A stretch of 64,000 nt of DNA from Microglena sp. YARC (Eukaryota; Chlorophyta; Chlorophyceae; Chlamydomonadales; Chlamydomonadaceae), in contig CM039462.1 in assembly GCA_022414725.1 (NCBI GenBank), positions 36,942,605-37,006,604 on the forward strand, given 5' to 3'. The translations under genes were made by a program, and so were the position numbers. Below are positions 45,916 to 57,765 of this stretch, piece after piece. Position 1 is the stretch's first letter. The number at the start of each line of letters is the position of its first letter. The notes under the pieces were generated by a model. That model was not told where the DNA came from. It made no database searches and saw nothing but the letters and a program-made list of their open reading frames with translations.

Positions 45916-46903
45916 GGGTGGATTCCCATTGGACTGGATGGGTAAAGTCGGTTGTAGTACCGGATGGGTCGGTATTTGTCGGTTGGGCCCTTTGGATGGG
46001 TCGTTGAGCTCTTTGGATGGTTCGTGCATCCGTACACGGCCACCCATCCAAAACGCACTCCCATTGCAAGCGACTGGATGGGTGCAGCAATACACGCATG
46101 TATCACCGGGAACCTTCGCAGGTACTTTCAATCAATAGTCGCAAGAAAAGACGGATCGATCGTTGACAGTTCAATTTCTTGCGCTGATCCATCCTAGATC
46201 CATCTATTCCTCTTCTCAAGACCGCACTCCGCGACCTGAAGTCATACCTCGCGGCGTCCATTTCTTTCTTTCAATCTTTCCACGCGATGAGCATGTCAGC
46301 CATGGAGCTATTCCGGCTTAGGTCTAGACCAGACGAGGAAGCGGGAAATCGAGTTTGCGGAACAGTGTCCACAGCTGCAGTCTTGTATTGAGCGAGTTCG
46401 GCGTCCAATTCGGCATCGGTGGCATAATCCCACAAGCCTTCCGTCGCCATGTTGCAGAGCGATGAAAGACGAAAAAGAAAAGTTGAATGAAGAAGGGGCG
46501 TCGAATGGAGAAGAAATAATTGTTAGAATGTCCCAGATTCTGTCTTGCTCTGAGATGATCTGTGATCCAAAAGTTCGGAAACTCCTGGCTAATGAAACTA
46601 GCAGGTCGGTTGAAGAAAGCAATACGCGTCAGTTGCGCGACCGTCGCCGGATCAATGCCGGACTGTGCCGGAAGGAGCCGGATATTTTGCGACCCATCCA
46701 GAGCCATCCAACCCACACCTCGGTCGAGGGCCTGGATGGATTTTGGCTTTTGGATGGGTCGTCTGGATGGGTATTTCGTCAGTACATCCGTACAAATACG
46801 AACCATTCAAAAGCCCTATGGGAGGGTAAACACTAGATGGGTCGTCGGTTATCCGTACTTAACGACCCATCCAGACCCATCCTGCCCCAATGGGAATCCA
46901 CCC
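45916..46903. mobile_element. PIF/Harbinger-like DNA transposon, 988 bp, perfect ends
   Basis: Perfect 17-bp terminal inverted repeats (GGGTGGATTCCCATTGG at 45,916-45,932 and its complement at 46,887-46,903) are flanked by a TAA duplication (45,913-45,915 and 46,904-46,906). A 3-bp TAA target duplication is characteristic of PIF/Harbinger. Sub-terminal GGATGGGTCG motifs recur in both ends, as transposase-binding repeats do. Two short ORFs point outward from about 46,455 (minus, MATEGLWDYATDAELDAEL; plus, MKDEKEKLNEEGASNGEE). Neither shows a DDE transposase, so the element is probably non-autonomous. Intact ends suggest recent movement. Confidence 0.82.
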
Positions 46904-47164
46904 TAACAGTGCAATTGTCATCGGCAGGCCATTAATAATTACATTACATTGTCATTGACAAGACATTACATGCACATGCACGGTATAATCGGTGCTGATA
47001 CAGTTACAGACTAATACAATATTTTACTAAAAAATACGCATTGCTACAAATTACACTATCTGCATTGTTACACAGTTTACGGTCCTTGGTGGATGGTGTT
47101 ACGGTATGCTACGGCATCTAGCCGTAGTGTGGCGTGTTACATAGGGCATGTGGCGTGACTAACA

Positions 47165-47795
47165 TGGTTGACTACCTGCCAGGTCACGAGCCGAGTGACC
47201 GGCATGGGTGACTACCTGCCAGGTCACGAGCCGCGTGACCGGCATGGGTGACTACCTGCCAGGTCACGAGCCGAGTGACCGGCATGGGTGACTACCTGCC
47301 AGGTCACGAGCCGCGTGACCGGCATGGGTGACTACCTGCCAGGTCACGAGCCGCATGACAGGCATGGGTGACTACCTGCCAGGTCACGAGCCGCGTGACC
47401 GGCATGGGTGACTACCTGCCAGGTCACGAGCCGAGTGACCGGCATGGGTGACTACCTGCCAGGTCACGAGCCGAGTGACCGGAATGGGTGACTACTTGCC
47501 AGGTCACGAGCCGCGTGACCGACATGGGTGACTACCTGCCAGGTCACGAGCCGAGTGACCGGCATGGCTGACTACCTGCCAGGTCACGAGCCGCGTGACC
47601 GGCATGGGTGACTACCTGCCAGGTCACGAGCCGCGTGACCGGCATGGGTGACTACCTGCCAGGTCACGAGCCGCGTGACCGGCATGGGTGACTATCTGCC
47701 AGGTCACGAGCCGCGTGACCGGTATGGGTGACTACCTGCCAGGTCACGAGCCGCGTGACCGGCATGGGTGACTACCTGCCAGGTAACGAGCTTCG
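47165..47795. repeat. 40-bp satellite with an internal inverted repeat, about 15.5 copies
   Basis: Unit AGGTCACGAGCCGCGTGACC then GGCATGGGTGACTACCTGCC. GGTCACG and CGTGACC form a 7-bp palindrome around AGCCG. About a third of the copies carry GAGTGACC instead, which removes one pair. It lies about 250 bp upstream of a TATA box. Confidence 0.92.
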
Positions 47796-47929
47796 CCCAG
47801 ACGTTGCGAAGCATAACGTTGTTGAGATAACAGACTAGGGGGGTGACATGGGGGTGACACGGCTGCCTGGCACGGACCCACGAGTGGTCCTAGGCCCGCC
47901 CGACCGCCTTCCCCAAGCGGAGCATGCAA

Positions 47930-48050
47930 GTCACGTGGTACGAATCACATGGACCACATGAACACGTGCCACTTGGCCGCGGCTAATCGCAGCTTCTTCA
48001 GGAAGGAGTGAGAAAATAAATGCGACAGCAACTCTGTCAGCGTATATAAG
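47930..48050 (+). promoter_or_regulatory. Putative Pol II promoter: two CACGTG boxes and TATA box
   Basis: CACGTG palindromes (E-box/G-box, targets of bHLH or bZIP factors) lie at 47,932-47,937 and 47,963-47,968. TATATAAG lies at 48,043-48,050. An ATG follows at 48,099, about 50 bp downstream, leaving room for a short leader. No other place in the window shows this combination. Confidence 0.5.
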
Positions 48051-48098
48051 ACAGCGCGCATAAGATGCCTTTAATTTTAACTATCGCGGTCCACCATC

Positions 48099-48344
48099 AT
48101 GCTTACTCGCCTCCAACATAGGCTCAATGAAGAGAGGGAGGCAGAGATGGCACGGTTTCTGTTGAGGCTTGAGCGAAGAAAGGCCAAGGTCCTCAAACGC
48201 TTCATCAAAAGCAAGGCTGATTGGCTGGACAGTTTAACTTTTGACGAGTGGCTTGACAGTCCCTCCGATTTTTTCATGTCTGTACTAGCAGACCAGCAGC
48301 GCAAAGAGATGCGGTGCGCAGGCAAAGGTGCGCTTGTAGGTTGA
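48099..48344 (+). CDS. Hypothetical basic 81-residue ORF behind the TATA box
   Basis: MLTRLQHRLNEEREAEMARF is followed by a highly charged helical stretch (LLRLERRKAKVLKRFIKS) and LDSLTFDEWLDSPSDFF. I do not recognise the family. The frame closes at TGA 48,342-48,344. Other frames remain open to about 48,600 (one with CHCGLEGHTGSPF and IEEITAVDPCLPCMGG), so an indel or an unrecognised intron may join them. The 151-codon ORF on the opposite strand is Ser-rich and probably a shadow. The evidence for a gene is position behind a promoter-like segment plus non-repetitive charged sequence. Confidence 0.38.
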   Translation: MLTRLQHRLNEEREAEMARFLLRLERRKAKVLKRFIKSKADWLDSLTFDEWLDSPSDFFMSVLADQQRKEMRCAGKGALVG

Positions 48345-48609
48345 ATTCCATTTCGTTTGCGCTGGTTAATGGGCATGCATCTCGTTGCCACTGCGGTCTG
48401 GAAGGACATACTGGTAGTCCATTCACTCGCATGCTTAGTGGCGGACTTCTGCATAGCATTGAAGAAATCACAGCCGTCGATCCCTGCCTTCCATGCATGG
48501 GTGGGCCGCAAGCACCAGACTGTTATGAACAACTGGACAGCCTACAAGCTGGCACCGATCCTAAGGTGCGATTTATCGACGAGGTGCTACAAGTGTAGAA
48601 TCCATGCTT

Positions 48610-49865
48610 GATAACAGGTGGTTCGCGTTGCGGTAATAGCGGCTGGTGGGCTACTGTTGCGCACTTAATGCGGGATGCGCAGTAGGCGTATTGTTCTGGG
48701 ATGGGAACTGATGCTGCTTTGGGACGATGGCAGAAATCTCTTCCGGGACTAATGCTCTCTGTTGGAACTCGTGTGTGCTGTTCGGACGTCTGCACTGTTG
48801 GATCTCTCTCTCGCTTTCGCTCTCTGTCTCGCTCAGTCCATGTCACTGTCACTGTCCTTGCCCTTGCCCTACCTCAACATCGACATTGTTTGCCTTCTCC
48901 AATCTTTCACAGGCGTTAAGGATAATGCCAGGAAGAAGATGTATGGATCAAGTTCAAGCTAGATTCTTTCCTTAGTGACATTGAAGCTAGTAAAATCTCT
49001 TGTTTGAAATACCGGTAGCTTTCTCGAGCCTTGCTCTACCTAGTTATTCTCTATCCTGGGCAGTCTGACTTTCACGTGTGCCTTTTTGCTATGTTTGGCA
49101 ACCTTGCTTAAGTGCGTCGCGTGCTTAATTGTTCTTTGATTTATTAGCATAATGGCTATTCGCCTATCTAGCGTATATTATAACGTACTTGACTGCACCC
49201 ATTTTGAAATTGAGATTGTGCACAAGGCTCCAGCCTCCAGGGCTGATATTGGGGATGGTAAAAGGGGATGTAGGGCAAGTAACATATATTATATACCGTT
49301 AAACCGGTATATCACGGGGGCTCATTGAATTTTGAGGCCTGTGTCGGCAAAAAAACTGTAGCAACTAAATTCGCTTCTGATCGACACAATATATTTTACA
49401 CCATGTAACCAAACTAAAATTAACACGAGCCATGTGTGAATAGCCTGAAGGCTGAGATTTTTGTGCTCTGTTCGAGACAAATCTTTCAACTTTCTGCTAT
49501 TTCTATAGTGGTTGCTTGTTTATGTGACTGTTACGGCGGTTAGCTTATTATATCAAAGGGGGTATTGTAATAGGGAGATGGAGAGAAGTCCATTGTCGTC
49601 TGAAAAACCCTGTAGCAACCCAATTCAATTCTGGTCCAAAGGTGCTGAGCGTGTAACCTTTTTTATCACGGGGGGACTTCTAATTGGAGGACGATGATCA
49701 GCCCAGTGTCGGCTGGAAAAACCTTTTTATCTAAATTCTCATCTGATCGGGTGTTACAAACTATGTCAACAAACTTAAATTAAAACGAGCCTTCAGTGAT
49801 CAACCTTGAGGCTGAGAGTCATGTGCACTGATCGAGAGACAAGTCTTTAAACTGTCCGATATTTT
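48610..49865. other. Intergenic stretch with dispersed-repeat pieces
   Basis: I see no supported gene. A CTCTCT-rich segment lies at 48,800-48,860. Related segments at about 49,320 and 49,672 (CACGGGGG then GTGTCGGC) and at about 49,880 (GCTTCCGTGGGTATAGCA) resemble the repeats at 1,050 and 33,795. Confidence 0.5.
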
Positions 49866-49894
49866 TGATTGGTCCCTTGCTTCCGTGGGTATAG

Positions 49895-52800
49895 CATCCC
49901 ACCTGCCACCTGCCTCCCACCTCCCTCCCACCTGCCTCTTGCATCCCACCTGCCTACCACCTTCCACCTTCCTCCCACCTTCCACTTGCCTCTCACTCTC
50001 CACCTGCCTCCAACATACCACCTTCCTACCACCTTCCACCTTCCACCTGCCTCCCACCTTCCACGTGCCTCCCACCTTCTACCTGTCTCCCACCTTCCAC
50101 CTGCCTCCCACCCTCCTCCCACAACCTACTTGCCTCCCACCTTCCACCTGCCTCCAACATCCCACCCTCCTCCTGCCTCCCACATCCTACCTGCCTCCCA
50201 ACTGCCTCCCACCCTCCTCCCACATCCTACCTGCCTCCCACCTTCCACTTGCATCCCACCCTCCTACCACATCCTACCTGCCTCCCACCTTCCACCTGCC
50301 TCCCACCCTCCCCCCACATCCTACCTGCCTCCCACCCTCCTCCCACATTCTACCTGCCTCTCACCCTCCTCCCACATCCTACCTGCCTCCCTCCTTCCAC
50401 CTGCCTCCCACCCTCCTCCCACATCCTACCTGCCTCCCACCTTTCACCTGCCTCCCACCCCCTTCCCACATCCACCTGCCTCCCACCTTCCACCTGCCTC
50501 CAACATCCCACCCTCCTCCTGCCTCCCACCCCCCTACCACATCCTACCTGCCTCCCACATCCCACCCTCCTCTGGCCTCCCACCCTCCTCTCACATCCTA
50601 CCTACCTCCCACGTTCCACCTGCATCCCACCCTCCTCCCACATCATACCTGCCTCCCACCTTCCACCTGCCTCCCACATCCCACCCTCCTCCTGCCTCCC
50701 AACTGCCTCCCACATCCTACCTGCCTCCCACCCTCCTCCCACATCCTACCTGCCTCCCACCTTCCACTTGCATCCAACCCTCCTACCACATCCTACCTGC
50801 CTCCCTCCTTCCACCTGCCTCCCACCCTCCCCCCACATCCTACCTGCCTTCCACCCTCCTCCCACATTCTACCTGCCTCTCACCCCCCTCCCACATCCTA
50901 CCTGCCTCCCACCTTCCACCTGCCTCCAACATCCCACCCTCCTCCTGCCTCCCACCCCCTCCCACATCCAACCTGCCTCCCACCTTCCACCTGCCTCCCA
51001 CATCCCACCCTCCTCTGGACTCCCACCCTCCTCCCACATCCTACCTACCTCCCACGTTCCTCCTGCCTCCCACCCTCCTCCCACATCGTACCTGCCTCCC
51101 ACCTCCACCTGCCTCCCACATCCCACCCTCCTCCTGCCTCCCACCCTCCTCCCACATCCTACCTGCCTCCCACCCTCCTACCACATCCTACCTGCCTCCC
51201 ACCTTCCACCTGCCTCCCACCCTCCTCCCACATCCTACCTTCCTCCCACCTTCCACCTGCCTCCCCCCCCACCCTCCCTCTGCCCCCACATCCTACCTGC
51301 CTCCCACCTTCCACCTGCCACCCACCCTCCTCCCATATCCTACCTGCCTCCCACCTTCCACCTGCCTCCCACATCCCACCCTCCTCCTGCCTCCCAACTG
51401 CCTCACACATCCTACCTGCCTCCCACCTTCCACCTGCCTCCCACCTTCCACCTGCCTCCCACATCCCACCTGCCTCCCACATACCACCTGTTTCCCACCA
51501 GCCTCCTGCCTCCCACCTGCCTCCCACATCCCACCTACCTCCCACCTACCACCTGCCTCCCATATCCCACCTGCCTCCCTCATCCCACCTGCCTCCAATT
51601 TGCTTCCGTCCTCCCACCTGCCTCCCACCTGGGAACCTTCCACCTGCCTCCCACCTGCCTCCCACATCCCACCTGTTTCCCACCTTCCACCTGCCTCTCA
51701 TATCCCACCTGCCTCCCTCATCCCACCTGCCTCCAATCTGCTTCCGTCCTCCCACCTGCCTCCCACCTGGGAACCTTCCACCTGCCTCCCACCTGCGTCC
51801 CAGATCCCACCTGTTTCCCACCTGTCTCCCACCTGCCTCCCTCATCCCACCTGCCTCCCACATTCCCACCCTCCTCCTGCCTCCCACCCTCCTCCCACAT
51901 CCTACCTGCCTCCCACCCTCCTACCACATCCTACCTGCCTCCCACCTTCCACCTGCCTCCCACCCTCCTCCCACATCCTACCTTCCTCCCACCTTCCACC
52001 TGCCTCCCCCCCCACCCTCCCTCTGCCTCCCACATCCCTACCTCCTCCCACCTTCCACCTGCCACCCTTCCACCCCTCCTCCCATATCCTACCTGCCTCC
52101 CACCTTCCACCTGCCTCCCAACATCCCACCCTCCTCCTGCCTCCCAACTGCCTCACACATCCTACCTGCCTCCCACCTTCCACCTGCCTCCCACCTTTCC
52201 ACCTGCCTCCCACATCCCACCTGCCTCCCACATACCACCTGTTTCCCACCAGCCTCCTGCCTCCCACCTGCCTCCCACATCCCACCTACCTCCCACCTAC
52301 CACCTGCCTCCCATATCCCACCTGCCTCCCTCATCCCACCTGCCTCCAATTTGCTTCCGTCCTCCCACCTGCCTCCCACCTGGAACCTTCCCCTGCCTCC
52401 CACCTGCCTCCCACATCCCACCGTTCCCACCTTCCACCTGCCTCTCATATCCCACCTGCCTCCCTCATCCCACCTGCCTCCAATCTGCTTCCGTCCTCCC
52501 ACCTGCCTCCCACCTGGAAACCTTCCACCTGCCTCCCACCTGTGTCCCAGATCCCACCTGTTTCCCACCTGTCTCCCACCTGCCTCCCACATCCCACCCT
52601 CCTCCTGCCTCCCACCCTCCTCCCACATCCTACCTGCCTCCCACCCTCCTACCACATCCTACCTGCCTCCCACCTTCCACCTGCCTCCCACCCTCCTCCC
52701 ACATCCTACCTTCCTCCCACCTTCCACCTGCCTCCCCCCACCCTCCCTCTGCCTCCCACATCCTACCTGCCTCCCACCTTCCACCTGCCACCCACCCTCC

Positions 52801-55800
52801 TCCCATATCCTACCTGCCTCCCACCTTCCACCTGCCTCCCACATCCACCCTCCTCCTGCCTCCCAACTGCCTCACACATCCTACCTGCCTCCCACCTCCA
52901 CCTGCCTCCCACCTTCCACCTGCCTCCCACATCCCACCTGCCTCCCACATACCACCTGTTTCCCACCAGCCTCCTGCCTCCCACCTGCCTCCCACATCCC
53001 ACCTACCTCCCACCTACCACCTGCCTCCCATATCCCACCTGCCTCCCTCAACCCACCTGCCTCCAATTTGCTTCCGTCCTCCCACCTGCCTCCCACCTGG
53101 AACCTTCCACCTGCCTACCACCTGCCTCCCACATCCCACCTGTTTCCACCTTCCACCTGCCTCTCATATCCCACCTGCCTCCCTCATCCCACTGCCTCAA
53201 TCTGCTTCCGTCCTCCCACCTGCCTCCCACCTGAACCTTCACCTGCCTCCCACCTGCGTCCAGATCCACCTGTTTCCCACCTGTCTCCCACCTGCCCCCT
53301 CATCCCACCTCCCACCTGCCTCCCATCCCACCCTCCATGCCTCTCACCCTCCTCCCACATCCTACCTGCCTCCCACCCTCCTACCACATCCTACCTGCCT
53401 CCCACCTTCCATGCCTCACCCCTCCACATCCTACCTTCCTCCCCACCTTCACCTGCCTCCCCCCCCACCCTCCCTCTGCCTCCACATCCTACTGCCTCCC
53501 ACCTCCACCTGCCACCCACCCTCCTCCCATATCTACCTGCCTCCCACCTTCCACCTGCTCCAAATCCCACCCTCCTCCTGCCTCCCAACTGCCTCACACA
53601 TCCAACCTGCCTCACCTCCACCTGCACCTTCCACCTGCCTCCACACCCACCTTCCACATACCACCTGTTTCCCACCAGCCTCCTGCCTCCCACCTGCCTC
53701 CCACCATCCCACCTACCTCCCACCTACCTACCTGCCTCCATATCCCACCTGCCTCCCTCATTCCCACCGCCTCCAATTGCTTCCGTCCTCCCACCTGCCT
53801 CCCACCTGAACCTTCCACCTGCCTCCCACCTGCCCCACATCCCACCTGTTCCCACCTTCCACCTGCCTCTCATATCCCACCTGCCTCCCTCATCCCACCT
53901 GCCTCCAATCTGCTTCCGTCCTCCCACCTGCCTCCCACCTGGAACCTCCACCTGCCTCCACCTCGTCCCAGATCCCACCTGTTCCCCACCTGTCTCCCAC
54001 CCCTCCCTCATCCACCTCCCACCTGCCTCCCACATCCACCCTCCTCCTGCCTCCCACCCTCCTCCCACATCCTACCTGCCTCCCACCCTCCTACCACATC
54101 CTACCTGCCTCCCACCTTCCACCTGCCTCCCACCCTCCTCCCACATCCTACTCCTCCCACCTTCCACCTGCCTCCCCCCCACCCTCCCTCTGCCTCCCAC
54201 ATCCTACCTGCCTCCCACCTTCCACCTGCCACCCACCCTCCTCCCATATCCTACCTGCCTCCCACCTTCCACCTGCCTCCCACATCCCACCCTCCTCCTG
54301 CCTCCCAACTGCCTCACACATCCTACCTGCCTCCCACCTTCCACCGCCTCCCACCTTCCACCTGCCTCCCACATCCACCTGCCTCCCACATACCACCTGT
54401 TTCCCACCAGCCTCCTTGCCTCCACCTGCCTCCCACATCCCACCTACCTCCCACCTACCACCTGCCTCCCATATCCCACCTGCCTCCCTCATCCCACCTG
54501 CCTCCAATTTTGCTTCCGTCCGCCCACCTGCCTCCCACCTGGGAACCTCCACCTGCCTCCCACCTGCCTCCCACATCCCACCTGTTTCCCACCTTCCCAC
54601 CTGCCTCTCATATCCCACCTGCCTCCCTCATCCCACCTGCCTCCAATCTGCTTCCGTCCTCCCACCTGCCTCCCACCTGGGAACCTTCCACCTGCCTCCC
54701 ACCTGCGTCCCAATCCCACCTGTTTCCCACCTGTCTCCCACCTGCCTCCCTCATCCACCTCCCACCTGCCTCCCACATCCCACCCTCCTCCTGCCTCCCA
54801 CCTCCTCCCACATCCTACCTGCCTCCCACCCTCCTACCACATCCTACCTGCCCTCCCCCACCTTCCACCTGCCTCCCCACCCTCCTCCCACATCCTACCT
54901 TCCTCCCACCTTCCATAAACCTGCCTCCCCCCCACCCTCCCTCTGCCTCCCACATTCCTACCTGCCTCCCACCTTCCACCTGCCACCCACCCTCCTCCCA
55001 ATCCTACCTGCCTCCCACCTTCCACCTGCCTCCACATCCCACCCTCCTCCTGCCTCCCATACTGCCTCACACATCCTACCTGCCTCCCACCTTCCACCTG
55101 CCCCCCACCTTCCACCTGCCTCCCACATCCCACCTGTTTCCCACCAGCCTCCTGCCTCCCACCTGCCTCCCACATCCCACCTACCTCCCACCTACCACCT
55201 GCCTCCCATATCCCACCTGCCTCCCTCATCCCACCTGCCTCCAATTTGCTTCCGTCCTCCCACCTGCCTCCCACCTGGGAACCTTCCACCTGCCTCCCAC
55301 CTGCCTCCCACATCCCACCTGTTTCCCACCTTCCACCTGCCTCTCATATCCCACCTGCCTCCCTCATCCCACCTGCCTCCAATCTGCTTCCGTCCTCCCA
55401 CCTGCCTCCCACCTGGGAACCTTCCACCTGCCTCCCACCTGCGTCCCAGATCCCACCTGTTTCCCACCTGTCTCCCACCTGCCTCCCTCATCCCACCTCC
55501 CACCTGCCTCCCACATCCCACCCTCCTCCTGCCTCCCACCCTCCTCCCACATCCTACCTGCCTCCCACCCTCCTACCACATCCTACCTGCCTCCCACCTT
55601 CCACCTGCCTCCCACCCTCCTCCCACATCCTACCTTCCTCCCACCTTCCACCTGCCTCCCCCCCCCACCCTCCCTCTGCCTCCCACATCCTACCTGCCTC
55701 CCACCTTCCACCTGCCACCCACCCTCCTCCCATATCCTACCTGCCTCCCACCTTCCACCTGCCTCCCACATCCCACCCTCCTCCTGCCTCCCAACTGCCT

Positions 55801-57020
55801 CACACATCCTACCTGCCTCCCACCTTCCACCTGCCCCCCACATCCCACCTGCCTCCCACATCCCACCTGTTTCCCACCAGCCTCCTGCCTCCCACCTGCC
55901 TGCCCACATCCCACCTACCTCCCACCTACCACCTGCCCTCCCATATTCCCACCTGCCTCCCTCATCCCACCTGCCCCCAATTTGCTTCCGTCCTCCCACC
56001 TGCCTCCCACCTGGGAACCTTCCACCTGCCTCCCACCTGCCTCCCACATCCCACCTGTTTTCCCACCTTCCACCTGCCTCTCATATCCACCTGCCTCCGC
56101 TCATCCCACCTTGCCTCCAATCTGCTTCCGTCCTCCCACCTGCCTCCCACCTGGGAACCTTCCACCTGCCTCCCACCTGCGTCCCAGATCCCACCTGTTT
56201 CCCACCTGTCTCCCACCTGCCTCCCTCATCCCACCTCCCACCTGCCTCCCACATCCCACCCTCCTCCTGCCTCCCACCCTCCTCCCACATCCTACCTGCC
56301 TCCCACCTCCTACCACATCCTACCTGCCTCCCACCTTCCACCTGCTCCCACCCTCCTCCCACATCCTACCTTCCTCCCACCTTCCACCATGCCTCCCCCC
56401 CCACCCTCCCTCTGCCTCCCATCCTACCTGCCTCCCACCTTCCACCTGCCACCCACCCTCCTCCCATATCCTACCTGCCTCCCACCTTCCACCTGCTCCC
56501 ACATCCCACCCTCCTCCTGCCTCCCAACTGCCTCACACATCCTACCTGCCTCCCACCTTCCACTGCCCCCCACCTTCCACCTGCCTCCCACATCCCACCT
56601 GCCTCCCACATACCACCTGTTTCCCACCAGCCTCCTGCCTCCCACCTGCCTCCCACATCCCACCTACCTCCCACCTACCACCTGCCTCCCATATCCCACC
56701 TGCCTCCCTCAACCCACCTGCCTCCAATTTGCTTCCGTCCTCCCACCTGCCTCCCACCTGGGAACCTTCCACCTGCCTCCCACCTGCCTCCCACATCCCA
56801 CCTGTTTCCCACCTTCCACCTGCCTCTCATATCCCACCTGCCTCCCTCATCCCACCTGCCTCCAATCTGCTTCCGTCCTCCCACCTGCCTCCCACCTGGG
56901 AACCTTCCACCTGCCTCCCACCTGCGTCCCAGATCCCACCTGTTTCCCACCTGTCTCCCACCTGCCTCCCTCATCCCACCTCCCACCTGCCTCCCACCTA
57001 CCTCCCACCTTCCACCTGCC
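49895..57020. repeat. 7.1-kb pyrimidine-rich satellite (CCTCCCACCTGC) with higher-order structure
   Basis: Variants of CCTGCCTCCCACCTTCCA fill the region. From about 51.2 kb a higher-order block of 720-750 bp recurs. The marker CAATTTGCTTCCGTCCTCCC lies near 51,597, 52,349, 53,066, 53,773, 54,505, 55,238, 55,977 and 56,726. All three plus frames stay open for long stretches and read Pro/Leu/Ser/His repeats. No splice or start context supports coding. Confidence 0.93.
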
Positions 57021-57454
57021 TCCCTCTTCCCACATGCCTTCATTCTGCTTCTGTCTTATTACCTGCCTCCTTCCTCCCTCCCACCTGTCACCTTCCCTAC
57101 TATTCAGCCAAACCCTTTCAACGTTATAGTTCTCACAGAAGCTGAAATGAGTTGGACCCCCCCCCCACACCCCCACCCCCCACCATCACCACCACCACAA
57201 CACACCCACCACTCCCTCCAGTCCACGCACCACACACACGCTCTCAGTCATAGCATTGCAAGACAGCCTGTACACATTCATGCATGTTCCCCCCTAACAC
57301 CACCCTACAGGCTAGTTGCCCATTCTGAGCTTGTGATCAGGGACAGGCTGTCCTTTGGCATCCTCTTCTCGTAGACATCCGGAGAGAACTCCTTCTCCAC
57401 ACCCCATGCTTGACGTCCTTCAAGTAGACCCCTTGACAATCCGCTGAGACCAGT

Positions 57455-57765
57455 CTAAGGTCCAATGTCCTTCTGCACCCTGCCCAAGTCTTCCTTGGCT
57501 GCCTGTAGATTCATAGGTGCATGCTGCACATCCCCGTCCACATCTGATTGCGAACGAGGTCCCCCGGTAACCCGACGATGCAGTGCGTACACCAGTACCT
57601 TCCAATACATCAGATTTCTCATCTTATTGCCATCCCCTCCCCAACGCCACACAAATGAGCGCAACATGGAGTGCTCCAATATCCTAAGAGGAGCAAGAGG
57701 TGCACCGTTTTTGTTCCACAAACCATTGTCCCAGTCCGTCAGTACATTGTCCAAGTTGGCCTCAC
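57455..57765 (-). CDS. Last exon: GCR1_C-like tail
   Basis: It joins exon 13 across a Gly codon and reads EANLDNVLTDWDNGLWNK, RILEHSMLRSFVWRWGG and RNLMYWKVLVYALHRRV, then stop. The W-rich helix pattern is reminiscent of the GCR1_C domain that often follows Ndc10-type recombinase cores. The similarity is weak and judged by eye. Confidence 0.55.

Noticed and set aside
47165..47795. CRISPR-like appearance of regular palindromic repeats
   Set aside because: The whole 40-bp unit is repeated, there are no unique spacers, and the context is eukaryotic.
47165..47795. AGGTCA...TGACC looks like an inverted nuclear-receptor half-site pair
   Set aside because: The half-sites are separated by nine bases and nothing indicates a metazoan host, so the match is most likely coincidence.
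48077..48532. 151-codon minus-strand ORF
   Set aside because: It is antisense to the promoter-linked ORF, Ser-rich, lacks motifs and has no promoter or splice signals of its own.
49869..57374. Very long plus-strand ORFs (up to 1677 codons) reading Pro/Leu/Ser/His repeats
   Set aside because: They overlap in three frames, follow the CCTCCCACC satellite exactly and have no independent start, splice or domain evidence. The pyrimidine-rich unit simply lacks stop codons.
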